Below, in pieces: positions 23,268 to 38,200 of a DNA stretch of 64,000 nt. The notes below the pieces were generated by a model, which was not told the DNA's origin, did not search any database, and worked only from the letters and a program-made list of their open reading frames with translations. Origin of the DNA: Syngnathus acus (Eukaryota > Chordata > Actinopteri > Syngnathiformes > Syngnathidae). The position numbers were made by a program, and so were the translations under genes. Within the stretch, counting starts at the first letter, position 1, and the number at the start of each line of letters is the position of its first letter. The DNA lies in the NCBI RefSeq assembly GCF_901709675.1, contig NC_051088.1:16420193-16484192 (forward strand), in the 5' to 3' direction.

Positions 23268-26200
23268 TCACAGGGCAATGCTCTTGGTGCAGTGCTCAGA
23301 AAAGCAGAGCAGTGAGATGGAAGGGTTGTTGCGGTCGCCAGGCAGACCCTTGGTGTTGCTTGTTTCCATTGGATTTCTGCTAATGACCAGATCTAGGCTG
23401 CCTCCCGCTTCCATAATCAGGGGCACAGTGAGACAGCAGTCCAAGTCTCTAGTCCGCACACGGTTCACCTGGAAGAATCAAATCAGAAGTTGAGTCGAGT
23501 AAACAATGCTCCTAGGCATATATTCTTTATCCTCTGTGGAAAAACACCCCAAAACTGCAGCTTATAGGGGTTAAGAATGTTTGTTTGTCGCCATACTGTT
23601 ATGCTGCCCCCGGTGGCCAAATTAAAACATACAAAAGGAGCTGCAATGTTCGTTAGGGTTCGCAGGCGGTTTAATTCTTGAAATTGTCATGATGTAACAG
23701 AACAAACTCGACGTCTGACAAGCTTTGCATGTGATAGGAGCAGTTCAATTTGTCCTTTGTTGTTGGTGGAAACCATGCTGCATTATTTCAAAATCAAATA
23801 ATCTGTATTCATGGGTAATGATGTTAGATAACAGTTTTAGGACCACAGTTTGTAGTAAAGAGGGCCATTATAAATGTTTTCAGGGGGCAGTCAATTACTA
23901 TTCGATTTTTGCTATATGTGGCCTAATGGCAACTAATCGCTTCTTTAATAGACAGCACTTTGGCACCATTTAGTGGCATATTAGGGCATTTCAGTAACTC
24001 AGAGCACCAAACATTTAAATAGGTGAGGTATATTCAGCAAATATTTTTGAATAGTGTATGAGACTAGGCATGGAAATACTCTTTCATATTGGTTCATTTC
24101 TGCATTACAAAACACCAACAAGAAGGGTTGGAAAAACAAATAAGTCCAATGGTTGTTTTTGAGCTAGCTTTTTTAAGGGTGTAGTCTAAGTTGTTAATAA
24201 TAACTTTTTTGTCAAGCAAAGAATTGGAGCTCAAGACGTCATTTGGGTTCACAGAAATATGAAGTACCTGAAGTATACGATCGTAAGGCTTCAGGCCCGC
24301 CTGGTCCGCCGGGCCTTTGGGGCGGATCATGTTGACAAACACTCCTTTCTCCACAAGTCCGTCAGATACACTGAATCCAAAGTCACGGCTCTCGGGGTCC
24401 TTTCTGATAGTCACCTGATAGTCACAGATATTATACGCGTTTACATTTACTATATCTGGGGTATATAAAATCATTTACATAATTTTTTTCCAGTTGATCA
24501 ATACCATCAAATACACTTGGCCCACTTGTTTAACTGAAGCAGTGACAATTGCTGATTTTCGAATTTCTAAGAGATAAAGAAAATGTATAACTGGGTAAAA
24601 AACTAAACCTAAAAAAAATTGATTAAAAAAAAAGTTCATATTTATAATAATTGGTGTAAATTTGCATTAGGTGAGGTGTCACATGACCAATGGAGCATAA
24701 ATCTGTTAGCTAAATGTTGAAGGAACTGGGAAAGGTTTGACTGCTTAATATCAGTAGCTCATAAGAAATTTTAGCTTATACCAAGTCATAAAAAGTACTA
24801 CATCAATGTAAAAATGTACATATATATTTATCTGTTGGGACTATCAACGCACAACTGTGTTCTGACCAAACAGTAGCTTTGATTTGCTGCCGTGATAACG
24901 TTCGATGATAACAACTGAACAGTTTCAACTCATAATATACTACCCAAACACACTAATGTCAGTCTGAAGGACATCATGATACAAGCTCAGACCATCTGAT
25001 AAACATTAAGATGAGCATGAAGCAGAGAGATTTTTCATTTTTAGACCTACTAGCTCATTTGAAAAGCAAAAACAAGGTCACGCTTACCTTGTGCAGGGCC
25101 AGAGTCATCGAAGACAAACTATTGGAGCCTCTGCCACATCCGCTCAATATGTTGAGGTTGCTGCTGTTCTTTGGTGCCACTTTAGGTTCCGCTTGTTTAA
25201 TGGGACTTATTTCGGACAGAAACATTGAGTCCTCATCAGTCTTGGTCTCCTCTAGGTAGAGACTAAAAGCGCTACTTGTCATAGATGCCTGTAAGAGCAC
25301 AAAAAAAAAAAGATGAAAATGTAGTGTGGAAACGTGACCTGTCTACCTTGTCGGATTCAATAGCAGATTACAAACACAGGAGATTATCATACCTCCAGCT
25401 CCCTGAGGATCTCAGACTGGCCACAAGTCTCCAGGTCCTGCAGAGCTTGAGACCAAAAGCTATCGTCCTGATTCAGGGTACCATGGCAATGAGGGGGGCT
25501 GATGAATCTACGACAATGCAGGAACCACAACATGAGAGCAGTCTTGTTGTCTTGAGGCCGGTGCTGTCTTCACAAAGCAGCGTGGGAAATGTAGCTTTGC
25601 ACTTTATTGTTTGTTTCTGGGGCTTTGCAAAGGAGAGTCCCTTTAAAAAAAAAAAAGGCTCAAGACCACACTGGACACATTGAAGAAGAGTCCTTCACAA
25701 ATGTTTTCGCTTTCCAAATACAAATGCAATCGTCACCACACACACACACACAAAAAAAAAATCAAATGAAAGCAAGTGACAAAAAAAGAAAAAGAAGTAC
25801 AAAGAGAGACTGATGTGTCCCGATGTGTTTTGGTGTGGACATGAAAAAGGTGACACACCAAAGAGCTTGTGGGCAATTAGTAAAGCAGATCAGAGAGAGA
25901 ATACCTGAGAAAGAAGAAAAAAAAAAGGACAGTTTGGACAAGCAAACAAAACATAAAAGCATCAATTGACAAGCAAATGTTGCTCCATCTATCTACAGTA
26001 CGGTATGACTCACACACTGCACTTTGCTTTGGTCAAACAAATCAAACAGAAAAAGCAAAACAGAAGCTCACAGAAATAACATTTTGTGAAAGAATTAAAG
26101 GAGCCCACAGGAAGGAAAGTGAAGGAGAAGGCCTGTGCTTTTTTACCCAGGCATCTTGTCCCAGTCATCCTCAGTTAGTCTCCCGTCGTAGAGCCCGGAG

Positions 26201-29200
26201 TGCTGCATCAGTCCTGTCGAGCTGGACCCGACCGGGCTCCTGTACTTTGTTCTTCTCCAGTCATTGGCATTGAGTAACATGTCTTTGTGTAGATAAGTTC
26301 CTAAAAAACAAATATTTTTTTTGGAAGAAACAGGCTAGGTAGGTAACAGCTCTGCTTTGGAAAGGACGTCCTCTCCCGACCTCACCTTGGCTATTGTACC
26401 CGGGGTCGCATCCCGAGCCATCCCAGGAGCTCATGGCGGAGTCAATACTGGGCACGGTGGCGGAGTACATCTCGGAGGGTTTAGCGATTCTCTGCGCATC
26501 CAACAATTCATCCTCTAAGTCACTCAGAAAGCCAGTTTCTCTGTCCAGGACCCTCCTTGCATCATATTCTGAAAGGGAGCCATGCCAATGGAGCCAAATG
26601 TTAAGTCAAACAAATATAAATGGTTATCAGTCCACTGCAGTATAGAAAATGGAAGTTATTCTTTTATTTATTTATTTTTCTTCCATCCCTCACACTGAAG
26701 GCATTTGAGAACAAGTGTGCTTTCTTGCCATGAGAGCGAGGCGAGGCTGACACGCGGTCTACTTGTTTCTTGATCTTGAGGGTGACTGACTCCCCCGCCA
26801 TCTGCAGCAGGTGGATAGCCTCGCTCAACGTTTTGCCTTTCAGACTGACCCCATTGATAGCCAGCACACGGTCCCCTATGTGAATGGCCCCGGTCCTGCA
26901 GAGTTTGGAGAGAAGAGGAGACGGAGATACCAGACAGTGCCGACAGCCAGGACGAATCAGAAAACCGTGCGGCTGCCAGCTCGCCGACAGAGCCGCAGAC
27001 AAAGTGGCTTCTTGTAATAGAAAACAGAAATGAGACAGCCATTGTTTACTGACTGTCCTATTCAACCGAAAACATTTACACAGGGGGCAGTAGCGTCTCT
27101 TCGGAATCAAATGCCAGCCTTGGTGTCATTTGTGATCTCTTCCCGCTGCTCACCTCTCAGCCAGGCCTTTCCTGGTTAGACCCGAAATGACGATAGGATC
27201 AAAAGGCTCCTCCGTGCCTGAAATGGTGATCCCCAGAGGTCCGTTATATCTCTTCAGCTCTACAGTGTAGATGATGGAACCGGACATCTCCAGCTCATCT
27301 GGAGAATAAGACTTGTGTTCAATTTTAATGGGCCAGATTATGGACTGTGAATTTGTGAGATGTTTTTTTTTCAGTGCTGGTATGTATGTTTGTCATGGGA
27401 TTTTATTCTACTTTTATAATAAGTGCCTTTGCTCAATCAAAGTTGGCAAACACTACTGCTTATATTCAAGATGCTTTGTGTTTTAAAGCGCACCCCTTAC
27501 CAATGTTGTCCTCGTCCTTCTGTATTCGGAGCTTGACCATGTCTTCGGCCTGATCCAGGACGTGCATGGCGTCCTCTATGGTGCAGTCTTCAAGACGCAC
27601 ACTGTCTATAGCCAGCAACCTGTCTCCGGGCTCCAGAGTGCCCGTCCTGCAAGTGTCAAAGGGACCAAAGCTATTACTTGGAACCAGGGGAGCCGAGCCG
27701 CTCTTGACTCATTATGTCAATCCTATTACGATCTCATCGGGATCATTAGGGGTGACCCCAACCTCACCCTCAGCGCTAATCAACACTGAGCCCGTCTCAA
27801 ACATACTTCCACTGCGCCACTGAACAATCCAATTATGATTTATTAGATTTGCCATGCAGATTTTGTTTTTTTAATCCCACGCAGAGAGAGATTGTTGATG
27901 AAGCAGTCATGTGTGTGACAAATGACATACCTGTGTGCTATGCTTCCTTTTCTAATGTCAGAGATGATGAGTGGCTTGCCAGGCTTCTTACTTGCTGGTT
28001 TTCAGGTATAAACAAAAACAGGGAGAAAGGGAATGAGATGTCATCAGATTTCGTTCACGGAGTGGCTGTCGTGATCAACACAATACTGTACCCTGCTGGA
28101 CAGATTTATACCAAACACTCACCACTGATGGTGATACCCATCTCCATTCCTCTTCGCTTGGGTAGTTTGACATGGAAGGTGCCGCTGCTAGGAACCACCG
28201 ATTCTAATGAACAGAACAAAACGTAAGTGGCTGCACAGTCCTTGTATGGATATTTATAATAAATTGTACCTGCGACGTCAAATTCAATCTCCACTGTAAC
28301 CTTATTGGCCAGAGCGGAGTCTCTGAGCAGCTGATGGGCCTCCTCCAAAGTGCCATCTTCAGTAGGGATACCATTAATGGTTAAGAGTCTATCTCCAACC
28401 TGTATCAAGCCACACCTGCACACAAAAGCACAATAACATGCAACAACCCCAATAATATATATATTTTTTTAGGGCTACAGCTGTACTGGTTCTCATTCGA
28501 ATATACCTCATGTCTACAGGCGTCATCACACCTTGTCATCAATTTTGGATAGCCAGTAGAATTTAGCTTATCCTTGGAGATTACATCACGCCTATGAAAT
28601 GAAGTCCTGTCATAAAATGTTAATTGACCAACATCCCCGCGGCAGACTATGCTTTGCATGGAAGCTTAGGTACTTACATCCCAGTGGGGGCAGAATCCCC
28701 CGGACTGAACAACTGTTCCACTACCGCTTGATTTAAATTGTGCCACACAGGGGGGTTGACCCTGTGCAATGCCATCATTATCTCACAGGACAGCGGGCCA
28801 CACCAAAAAGGCACGTAACAGGAGACATGAACACATTTGAGTTGGCAAGGTCAATTTTGAACAAACAGCCCAAAAAAGGGGGGGGGAAGGTCAATGTTGT
28901 TGTTTTTTTTAAATGTGCATCCACTTTTATAAACATCTTTCCCCATTGAGATGCATGGAACTGACAATGTGTAAACCCCTGAGCCCCCCACCAAAAATGC
29001 AATTTGTGAAATGACATTTAGAATGTGAAAAATAGCACTCTATGACATTGTAGTTTATAAAAATATGCATAAATGACAATTCAGCAGATTTGAAAGAATT
29101 TAACAGTTTGGGCACTTGTTTGATTTTTATTTTTTGCTTTAATTTAATGAACTGTGCTACTCCTTCAAGTGTGCAAAACCTGGCCACCTGGAGGCAGTAT

Positions 29201-32200
29201 AACAGTTTCACGACTGGCAAATTGCAGTAATATTTTTTTCACAATGGTTCAAAATATGCCTTTGAGTTATGTCTGTCTACATGGTGCGCCCACTGTTTTT
29301 TACTTTTATTTTTACTTCACAGACACTGATCCTGTTTGATAGCCAGTCTGTGTATCTTTATCTTTCAACATTGTCATTAATGAGTTAAGTAAATTTGCCC
29401 CTTGATGCGTATGAAAAACCTTGTTTGGAAGAGGAACAAAGTGAAAGATAATGTTGAGTTATTTGTCTGTCGGCCTCATTTCTATCAGCGTGATGCATCT
29501 CTAATGTGTCTGCCTTCAAACCAAATACTCATGTGGCTAAAATTAGCCGGCTTGATGTGTCATTGCCTGGCTGAATGATTAGCTCTCCAAGTTCAAGGTG
29601 ACTCCCTATAGTGTATGAATTGTGCTTCGTATTTGGTGTCTGTGCTTTACCTCTCAGCCGGGCTGTCTGGTTCAATGAAGCGGATGATGGGTGGAGCAGA
29701 AAGAGTTTCTGTAGCAAAGACACCCCCTTGCAGCTGGATCCCAAAACCTGTAAGCGGATCCCCCCTCAGGACGACCTCGCTCACTTCCACGTGAAAAACT
29801 TGACCCCCAGGGCCTACAGAACTGGATGCCAGCGACACTGAGAGAGGGGACATCATGGGGGGGAAGTTAGTGGAGACATGACATAGAAATGCAATATGAG
29901 GAACTGGTGTGAAATAAAAACAGGCATGTACTAGTCTACCACACACGCAGGGTGACAGAAACAAAATGAGTCATTCAGAAGTGTCAAGTCAATTTTTAGA
30001 TTTACCGTGTGAGACACTGGCAGGAAGAAACCATAACCAAAGCCTTTTAAAGGAAGCTAAACTATAGAAATAAAACAGCCAACCTACCTGAACATCCCTC
30101 CCTCCCAACCCATCCATCCATCCATCCATCCATCCATCCATCCATCCATCCATCCATCCATCCATCCATCCATCCATCCAATTTGTCATACATGAGCTCT
30201 TGTGGTCCTTCTTTCTGTTCCGCCTCTTGCCAGTCGAGGTCCGAGGACTGGTGGGTGCGGTGGGCACCATGGGGCAGGGTAGCGTGCTGCTCCCCTGACT
30301 GCTGAAGCCTGAGGTGGCTGTGGAGGAAGGGGAGAAGCCACCACTCACCAGAGCTGCAGACATGAGACATTGCACTCTACTTATCGACAGCCTCGGATAG
30401 AGCTGACTTTCCCCAATCTTTATTATAGCGACCTCTTACAATAGAAAAATATAAGGCGGCTCATTTAATCACTTTACCCAAATGTTTAAAAACAAACCGC
30501 TCTAAAAAAAACAAAAAGAAAGACTCCAGCATACCTCTAGTGCTCTGTACCAGTGCATAATGAACATTAATCGTCAATTCTCACGATTGAAGCGGTACCA
30601 CACTTTCTAACCACTGCAGTGACTTTCTTAATTACAATTCATCAAACCAGCTTTTCATTACACTGTCCTTTATGTTATGTTTTCCATCCATGCATTCTCT
30701 GAACCGCAAGCTGTCTTCAGGCGGTAGGCAATGCACACCATGAACTGGGCAACTGCCAATCACAGGAGACACATACAGTCAAGACTGAAATTATTCATAC
30801 AATGAATCATTTTGTGCGTAACTCTAGTCTATTTGCAGGGTATGTATAATTTTAGGACACTGGGCCCTTGCTGGGTGGGGTTGCAGAATTGCACACCCCT
30901 GGATTAAGCCTAGTTGTACCTTGTGCCATCTAGTGGAAGAGCACTTAATTGTTCAATCAATTAATTATTTCTTTTGAAGACCCATTAAAGGAATTGGATA
31001 AGCTCCTGATGCTGGGGATAGAAAAAATGTCCATAGCAAAACACAACGTTGCTTTCATTCACGCAGGTGATCTAAAAAGGTATGTGGTTGTCAAAGTTGC
31101 AAAGATTTATCAAAGGTGTTGAGGAATGGGCTCCTCCGATGACGTCTTGCCAGCAGCGAGGCTGTCACAAACGATCACTTACATTTGCAGTGGTCCTGCT
31201 GGTTGTGAGGGTGGCTCGGGCTGCTCCATGTCTTGCCGAGGCTGCCGTGAGGAGGTAAGCAGAAGTTGCTGCTTTGGTCCCAGTGATGATGACTGCTCTT
31301 CTGTACTTTTACTGCAGAGACAAATCAACACTTAGGAATGAGGCAGAACCCGCTCTTGTATTATGCACGTTTTCTAAATCCTACCCATGAAATCAAACTT
31401 CCACTCCCGTGTCTAAAATTGCACCAAAATACACCGCCTGGGGGATTATCCAGAGCGGAGTAATTGATATTTAATGTCTTTCGTCATGGTGCACCTAATC
31501 CTTTGGTTTGATGTGTTAAGAATGTTTGACGCACACTGATGGTAAACGATGGATGGTGAGAATACAAGGCTTACGTTTTCTGGCAAACTTCCAAAAAACT
31601 GCATTGAAATTGGAAATCATGTTTAGAATATTCTTCTTGAAATAGCTCCAAAGGCTATGCGCAAGATAACCGCTAGGCATGATGCTGTCCTTTGCGGTAC
31701 GAAACACACGCCTTTATTGGGGACAGCTGATTGCATGCTGTCTAATGAAGTGCAAAGGTCATATTGGACCGGTGTCAAACCTAAGGCGTGCGGGCCAGAG
31801 CCGAGCTTCCACTTCATTCTATGTGGCCCTTGTGACTTTGGCTGAAAATTAACCATCAAAATTATGATGCTGAAGCCATTGTGTAAAATGATGCGATTCC
31901 AACACACTAAGTAGAGACAAAAAGTCTATCTACCTAATGCTAGCTAAATGCAAAGTCCGTAAACAAACACAGTGCAGCTCAGCTTCTGGCCAAATAAAAT
32001 ACTAAACCCTCAGTTAGGCATGATTAAAATGGAGTAATCATCTATTCTTTCCCGCCCAAAAAAATTAATCACACATTCGAATCATGTTAATAAGCATTAA
32101 CCTAAAGAGATTTATCTAAAGTGAAAGTGGTTGTTTTAAAAAGAGAACATGTTTATGTTCACTATCGCCCAAACAGCTGCTTATTGTGAAGTGAGTCAAG

Positions 32201-35200
32201 TTCACTGCCATTTGCATCTCACATTTCTGCTCTCAGGTCAAAGCAAAAAAATGTATCAAGAAAAACTTGTAAGTGGCATCACTCGTATCTCAAGGCCCTC
32301 TGCATGTGGTTTTAGAATTTCGAAAGTACAGTGTAGCCTTCAATGAAATCAAGCGCCCAGTATAATTGGCCGCATGAGACTGCTCCTGACAACGAGCAGA
32401 CATGGACTCAGATAACAGTGAGGCCTTCTTATGAAATAAGATGACCTTGTGTGTGGGAAGCACCTCAATAATTAACTTCCTTTACAGATTCATTAAGACG
32501 TGTGTCACTGCACGCTAAATGTGACAGTAATCCTTGCTGCTTCCTCAGCGGGGGTCTAATCTGCGACAACTTGCTCACATGCAAGGCGGATTTGCTGCAA
32601 CCATGGATGGCGACACATTAAGCGCATGATACGTTTATGATACGTTCCACTCGCATGAAATAACCTAGGACTCTTCATCCTGGTGAAATGGTCCTTATCT
32701 GACAAAGCTCTTGACCCTTCAGACTAAGATCACCTAGACGAGACTCTTTAAGAAATGTTTTTCTCATTCTGGGCTGGTTTAGAAAAAAAAAAAAAAAGAA
32801 AAGCTCCTAATCTCATAGTGGCCAAATCAATCTCAAAACCGCCCATCGGAGATTAAGCACTGCATTTTATGGTCATGCTGCTTGGGGGTAAATGGGCTGT
32901 CAAAATGTGGTTTTATTTTTTGCAATATGACGAGAGACTGAAGATTTCAGAGGACATGCAAATTTGACTGCGTATGCGCTGCACGTTGAGGGAAGTTAAA
33001 TGGCCCACAGGAGCTCCTTGTGGCTTGTAAAACAGCTGCAGAGTGGTCAATACGAGTGTGTGAGTGGTTTGTATCCATCATGTCTCCAGTGTGGGACTCA
33101 AGATCCTAGTACATGCACACGCATGCAAGCTCACATGCTACACACACTGGCTGATTCACAGTACACGCAAGAAACCGCTGGGAGGCAGCTTGTCACGACT
33201 CGGTTGCTTTATTATGTCCAGGTTACCATGGTTTCTGTTGGCGTCGCCCCTCCCCTCCTGTGTTACCTCACAAGCAATGTAATCAGTCACCTGCCTCTTG
33301 TTACCTGTCGTGTATTTAAGTCCTGTCTGACCCTCATTCCCGTCAGGTCGTTGATGTCTTCACGTTTGATGTCTTCTCGTCTCTGTCGGTCAGTCCCGTA
33401 TGGTTCGGTCTGTTAAGTTGTTTACTGGTTCTGTTGGTCTGTTCCCCTTATCCTCCCTTCCAATGACCTTTTCCCTCAATTAAACCCAAGCTGCATTTGG
33501 TCGCCCTGCTCCATTCCGATCCTGACACAGCTATACTTTTGATTTCAGCTCCACGGAAAGAAAGACTACGCCAAAAGTATGTACATGCTGTGAGGAGAAG
33601 ACAATGTGCTTCTTTTGTACACCTCATTAGATAGAATTTTGCAATGTAATGATACCGCTGAGACTTTTTATTATAAATTCCGGTTTGGTGCATACGCAAT
33701 AGTGTTTAAGAACACAATGCCTACAGTCAAATGTGGTGGTGGCAGCAGCATCGTGCTTTGGGGAGGATTTTCTTTAGCTAGAAAAAAAAGCCTTCGTGAA
33801 GGTAGAGAGCATTAAGAACAGATTAAGAGTTGTCAGTGTTAGCACAAAAGCTTGAGGCTTTTGCTAGAAAGAAACCGAATGCCAGGAAAGGCTGACTAGA
33901 ACAGCTGAAATTTATTTTGATGCACTTGAGTTATTAATTATTGGGGGGATTATGAACAGTTCCAAAAACCAGTCCATGTTCGCATCATGCAAAAAAAAAA
34001 AAGCCTACTAGAACATTTTAAACTATTTTGGGGCTTAATCAGAGGCACACGAAATGGAGCGCCGTTCTGACTCCCACTTAACAAGCATGCAAATGTGATT
34101 ATATAATTCTAAATACAGCCCCATCCCCTAATAAGCAGGAACACACGATAGCCTTACCTGTATCTTGTGGCCGGACAGGCAGCCGGCTCTGACTGGATGG
34201 TAGAATTTCCAGTTTGACAACCTCAGTGGCGTTCCCCAGAAGCTGCAAGGCCTCCATCAGAGAGCAGTGTTCCGTACTGGTTCCATCGATAGTCAGCAAG
34301 GCGTCGCCTGGGTGCAGCGCGCCACACCTGACAGGATGACAGAGCCGATAATAAATCTGGGAATATTTTTTCATGTCTGTCGATTAGTGATACAGATGAG
34401 GTAGCTTCACCTTTCGGCCACGCTGGCCGCCTTGATTTTGTCGATGATGATAACTTGCTTATTCCTGTATATGGATGTGGTTAGGCTGAGGCCCAGACTG
34501 GAGGAGAGCCCTTTAACTATCTCCACTAGCAGAGGACCCGAGGCCTGTTGCACTGCTTCTGCAACAAGTAACACACATTTGATTCAAAACATTAAACCCA
34601 GCCTGGAGAAGAAGACTTAATTCCCATGACTCGCTATTGAAACTAAATCATGTGTGCTTGAACCCAGCCATGTTTAAAAACTACATTCTTATGTTTCATT
34701 CAGCAGTGGGGTGCAGCTTGACATCTTGCCACTGGAGCTTGGAGGCACATAATGCTTGTCAACTGTTCATATCCAGCATTTTTATATAGGTCATGTTGGG
34801 AAAACATGCTTGTTAACAAAGCAAATAGGTTGTACAGGGGAAGTGAGAGAGAGAGAGCCAGCAACACGTGACTGTAATCCATCCACGCTTTCCCCGTTGC
34901 TCTGGGGCCCGAGCGACTCCCCTGGTGGCATCTCCAGCACCGAGCCTCACTTGCGTCCACGGAGCCAAACGGCCACATTATTTACCCTCAGAGCAACGCT
35001 GCCCTACCATGCCTCCACATATTCCCCGTGTGTGTGTGTGTGCTCACCCATGACGGAGATGTCATACTCAATCAGGAACAAGGCTTCCTGGCTGCTCTGC
35101 ATCAGCGTGGTCAACGCGTCAGCATGCTTCTCACGGTTTAAAGGCATGCCGTCTATGCTCAGGATTCTGTCGCCAGCCTTTACCGTGCCCTCCCTAGAGA

Positions 35201-38200
35201 AAGACAAGAGAGGGAAAACATCGGTGGCGAGATGCAAGTCTCCCAACACCCGTCATGCTAAAGTTCCACGTGAACGTTCCCTCCCAGGTGAGATGAAGGC
35301 GAGATGAGCTTAAGTTGGACCAAGCGTTTTGGTGCAGCCTCGTTTCATGAGGAAAATGTGCAATGTTTGCCTGGGGATAAGCCGTGGCCTTTCTGGTTTT
35401 AGAGAAGCCCCACGTGTTGTGTATGCTTCTTTCACGCAGGGGTGAGCAGAGACAAGAAGCTCGAAAGGCATGGTTGTCAACGACCACGATTCTCCATGTC
35501 CCACTGGACAGCCTTCATTTGTCTCAGTGATGCCCAGTGTAGAGCTCAGTAGGTTGGTAATCCTCCAATTTTACTTGACTGTTTTGAAAAAAATTACTTT
35601 TTAATCTTTATTCATCTATCAGTGCCAGCGGAACAATTAAATGCTCTTCCACCGGATAGCAGAAGCACCAATTAATCAGTGTAAACATTTGTCGCCAGGC
35701 ATTCCTACAACAGATTTAGTTCTTCCTGTGAGCTCATCAGCGTTCACATAATTTGAGGTAAGTGAGATTTTTTTCTTTAAGGGGGAATCAAGTCAAAAAT
35801 ATTCTTTACAATATGTTCTATGCAGCCCCTCTAGTCTAAACATTCTGATTAATATTGCTTTTGTGGAATATGAAGTAAGAAGCAAAATCCACCCATTTTT
35901 ATCCATCTCAGGGAGAGGCCAGTTAGTTCTATTTAAAATCTGTCATTAATAACCATTTAGGGCAAAGCATGCACCAAAAGCGCACAGATTTTTAATACTC
36001 CTGTTGTTCATACCTGTCAGCAGGACCCCCTGGCCTGACGTGGGTCACCACCAGAGGACGAGACTTGCGCCAGTCCTCATGAAAGCCCCCTTGTGAAGAC
36101 CGGAAGAACTACAGATCAATTCTCTTTAAGACTAACGCAATAAGACGGTCACTGACGTACCTCGCATGACAAAGCCAAAACTGTTGCCCTCTTTGAGCAA
36201 ACACACCTCTGTGGTTTTGCTTATGACTCCTGGTGGAGTCTGGACTGTTAGAGGAAAATACATTTGACTGAATTAGAATCATTTACAAGACATAAAATAC
36301 AGTCAGTACATGCAGTGGATATAAAATAAAACTGTTCAAATGCCAGGTTTTGTGATAAATCATTACAAACCTTTTTCAACATGGCCTATTACGGTACAAG
36401 GTCATAGGTTTTGTGCCAACATTGACTAGAGTTGAAACGGTTCATAATTCTTCTCTCCATAATTAAAGCCCCAGTTTCAGCTGAAGAATAGATGAAACTG
36501 ATTCTCCTGAGTTTTCTTTCCTCTCTTGAATTGATTAAAAAAAGAATTAGAGTTCAACAGTAATGGTGGAAAAGATTAATGATTGATCTAGCTTGGTCTC
36601 ATTTTTTTATTACAAAATCTTGGATTCGAACAGTGAGGTGTTGAATTTTGAGATCCACTTATAAGTGCAAGTGCGGGTAGACTTGACGTACGTAACGGAG
36701 GCAACTCGTACTCCACCTCCAGGACAACTCGCTCCCCGATGTTCTTCAGCAGGCTGATAATCTCATCGTGACGAAGTTTGGACAGGTTGATGCCATTCAC
36801 TGACTTAATGTGGTCTCCTACATTCAGCTGGTCACTTCTGGAGGGAGGAGACAATTTAAAAACATCTCGTTTGAAAATTGCCAAATTTCCAAAATGTCAA
36901 CCCCAAGAATGTCATCTTGCCACTCATTGCAGGACTAATTAATAGAATGATTGACCCTTTTTCCTGTCTCACCTCCGGGCCGTTGCCAATGGATGCTACA
37001 GGCAGGCAGGCACGCTAACAAGCAGAGCTGACTGGCCCTGTCATCCAGTCGCCTCTCATCACACAATGTCACCGCCAGTCTCTCTCCTGTCTGCTCGCAT
37101 GACTCTCCACTCAGTAAATTAGCTCACACATCCACCAAGCATGTCACACGCTGCTTAATCATCGCAAAATGTGATTTTTTTTCGACGACCTTTTGCTCTC
37201 GCGTGGTTGATTTTAGGAAAAACGGGTAGTCATAATGCTGGACATTTAGGGGAACCGCTTGGAGTGATTATTTAGCGAGACTGCATGAGAAGTCTTTTAT
37301 TTTGTTTTGTTTGGTTTTTATAAAGTAGATCTGACCTGTCTCCGGGCTTTGGCTTTGATACTTGTCAGCTTGTTTTTAAAAACAATTCTATTTAAACACA
37401 ATTCAAAACAGTATTTGATCTTTAATTTTATTGTCAGTATCACTATTAGAGATGATGATTATTGTTATTATTTTTCGTCAACACAGAGGAAGCAAAAATT
37501 TGGTTCACTTGGCTATTCAGCGCTCCATTATAAAATAACAAGGGCATTTCTTGGAGAAATCTCTGTTGGCATCAAGCTGACTTAACACAACAGTAAAGTC
37601 CTGCAGGTGAGCTAATGTAAGTTTGCAGCATAAGCACGTTTGTACAAGCGGATCTAAGTGATGCGGACAGCGTGCGCTCAGCTGCATCACGGAGTGCAAG
37701 CAGATCTCACCTGGCAGCCAGCCCACCTGGACGTAGATTTGACACTCTAGGCTTGCCGTCCTTATCGGAGCCCCCGGAGATGGTGAGGCCGAGGCTGCTG
37801 CCTTCTCTTTTCATCAGGTCCACTGTGGTCACTCCTCGGCACTCTTCTGTGGACCCACCATACGGCGGATAGAGCATTAGTGAAGAACATTTCACGTTTT
37901 AGCCTCTCTGAAGCAATCACTTGAATCAGAAAGAAAATAAAGCAGTTGTAATAATGAGAGGAAAAAAACATGGAATTCAGATCTCAGATTTCTATTTGTG
38001 TCATCATCAAGTCTTGTGATGTGCTGTGATTGATTCGAGTGGTGGAGTCCAAATACTATGGGAACATGTTTTGATAACATGCCCATATTTTTTTCTTCTT
38101 TTCAGTGAAAGCATTTGAAAAATTAGTAAGAAGGGAAGTGATTATATATGCAAAGAAGTCTTTTTTTTCAGTGTGCCAAGTTATTACAAAATGATGTAAA

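Noticed and set aside
30062-30375. Met-Asp-Gly-Trp repeat protein
   Set aside because: It is grip2 exon 10 read through its donor into the TGGA microsatellite. The first part is real GRIP2 linker, the repeat part is intron.
33000-33416. 138-codon plus-strand frame
   Set aside because: Much of it lies in the solo LTR, and there is no protein similarity.
34756-35307. 183-codon plus-strand frame
   Set aside because: It is antisense to grip2 PDZ2 exon 6 (35048-35193), and its openness comes from the coding exon on the other strand.
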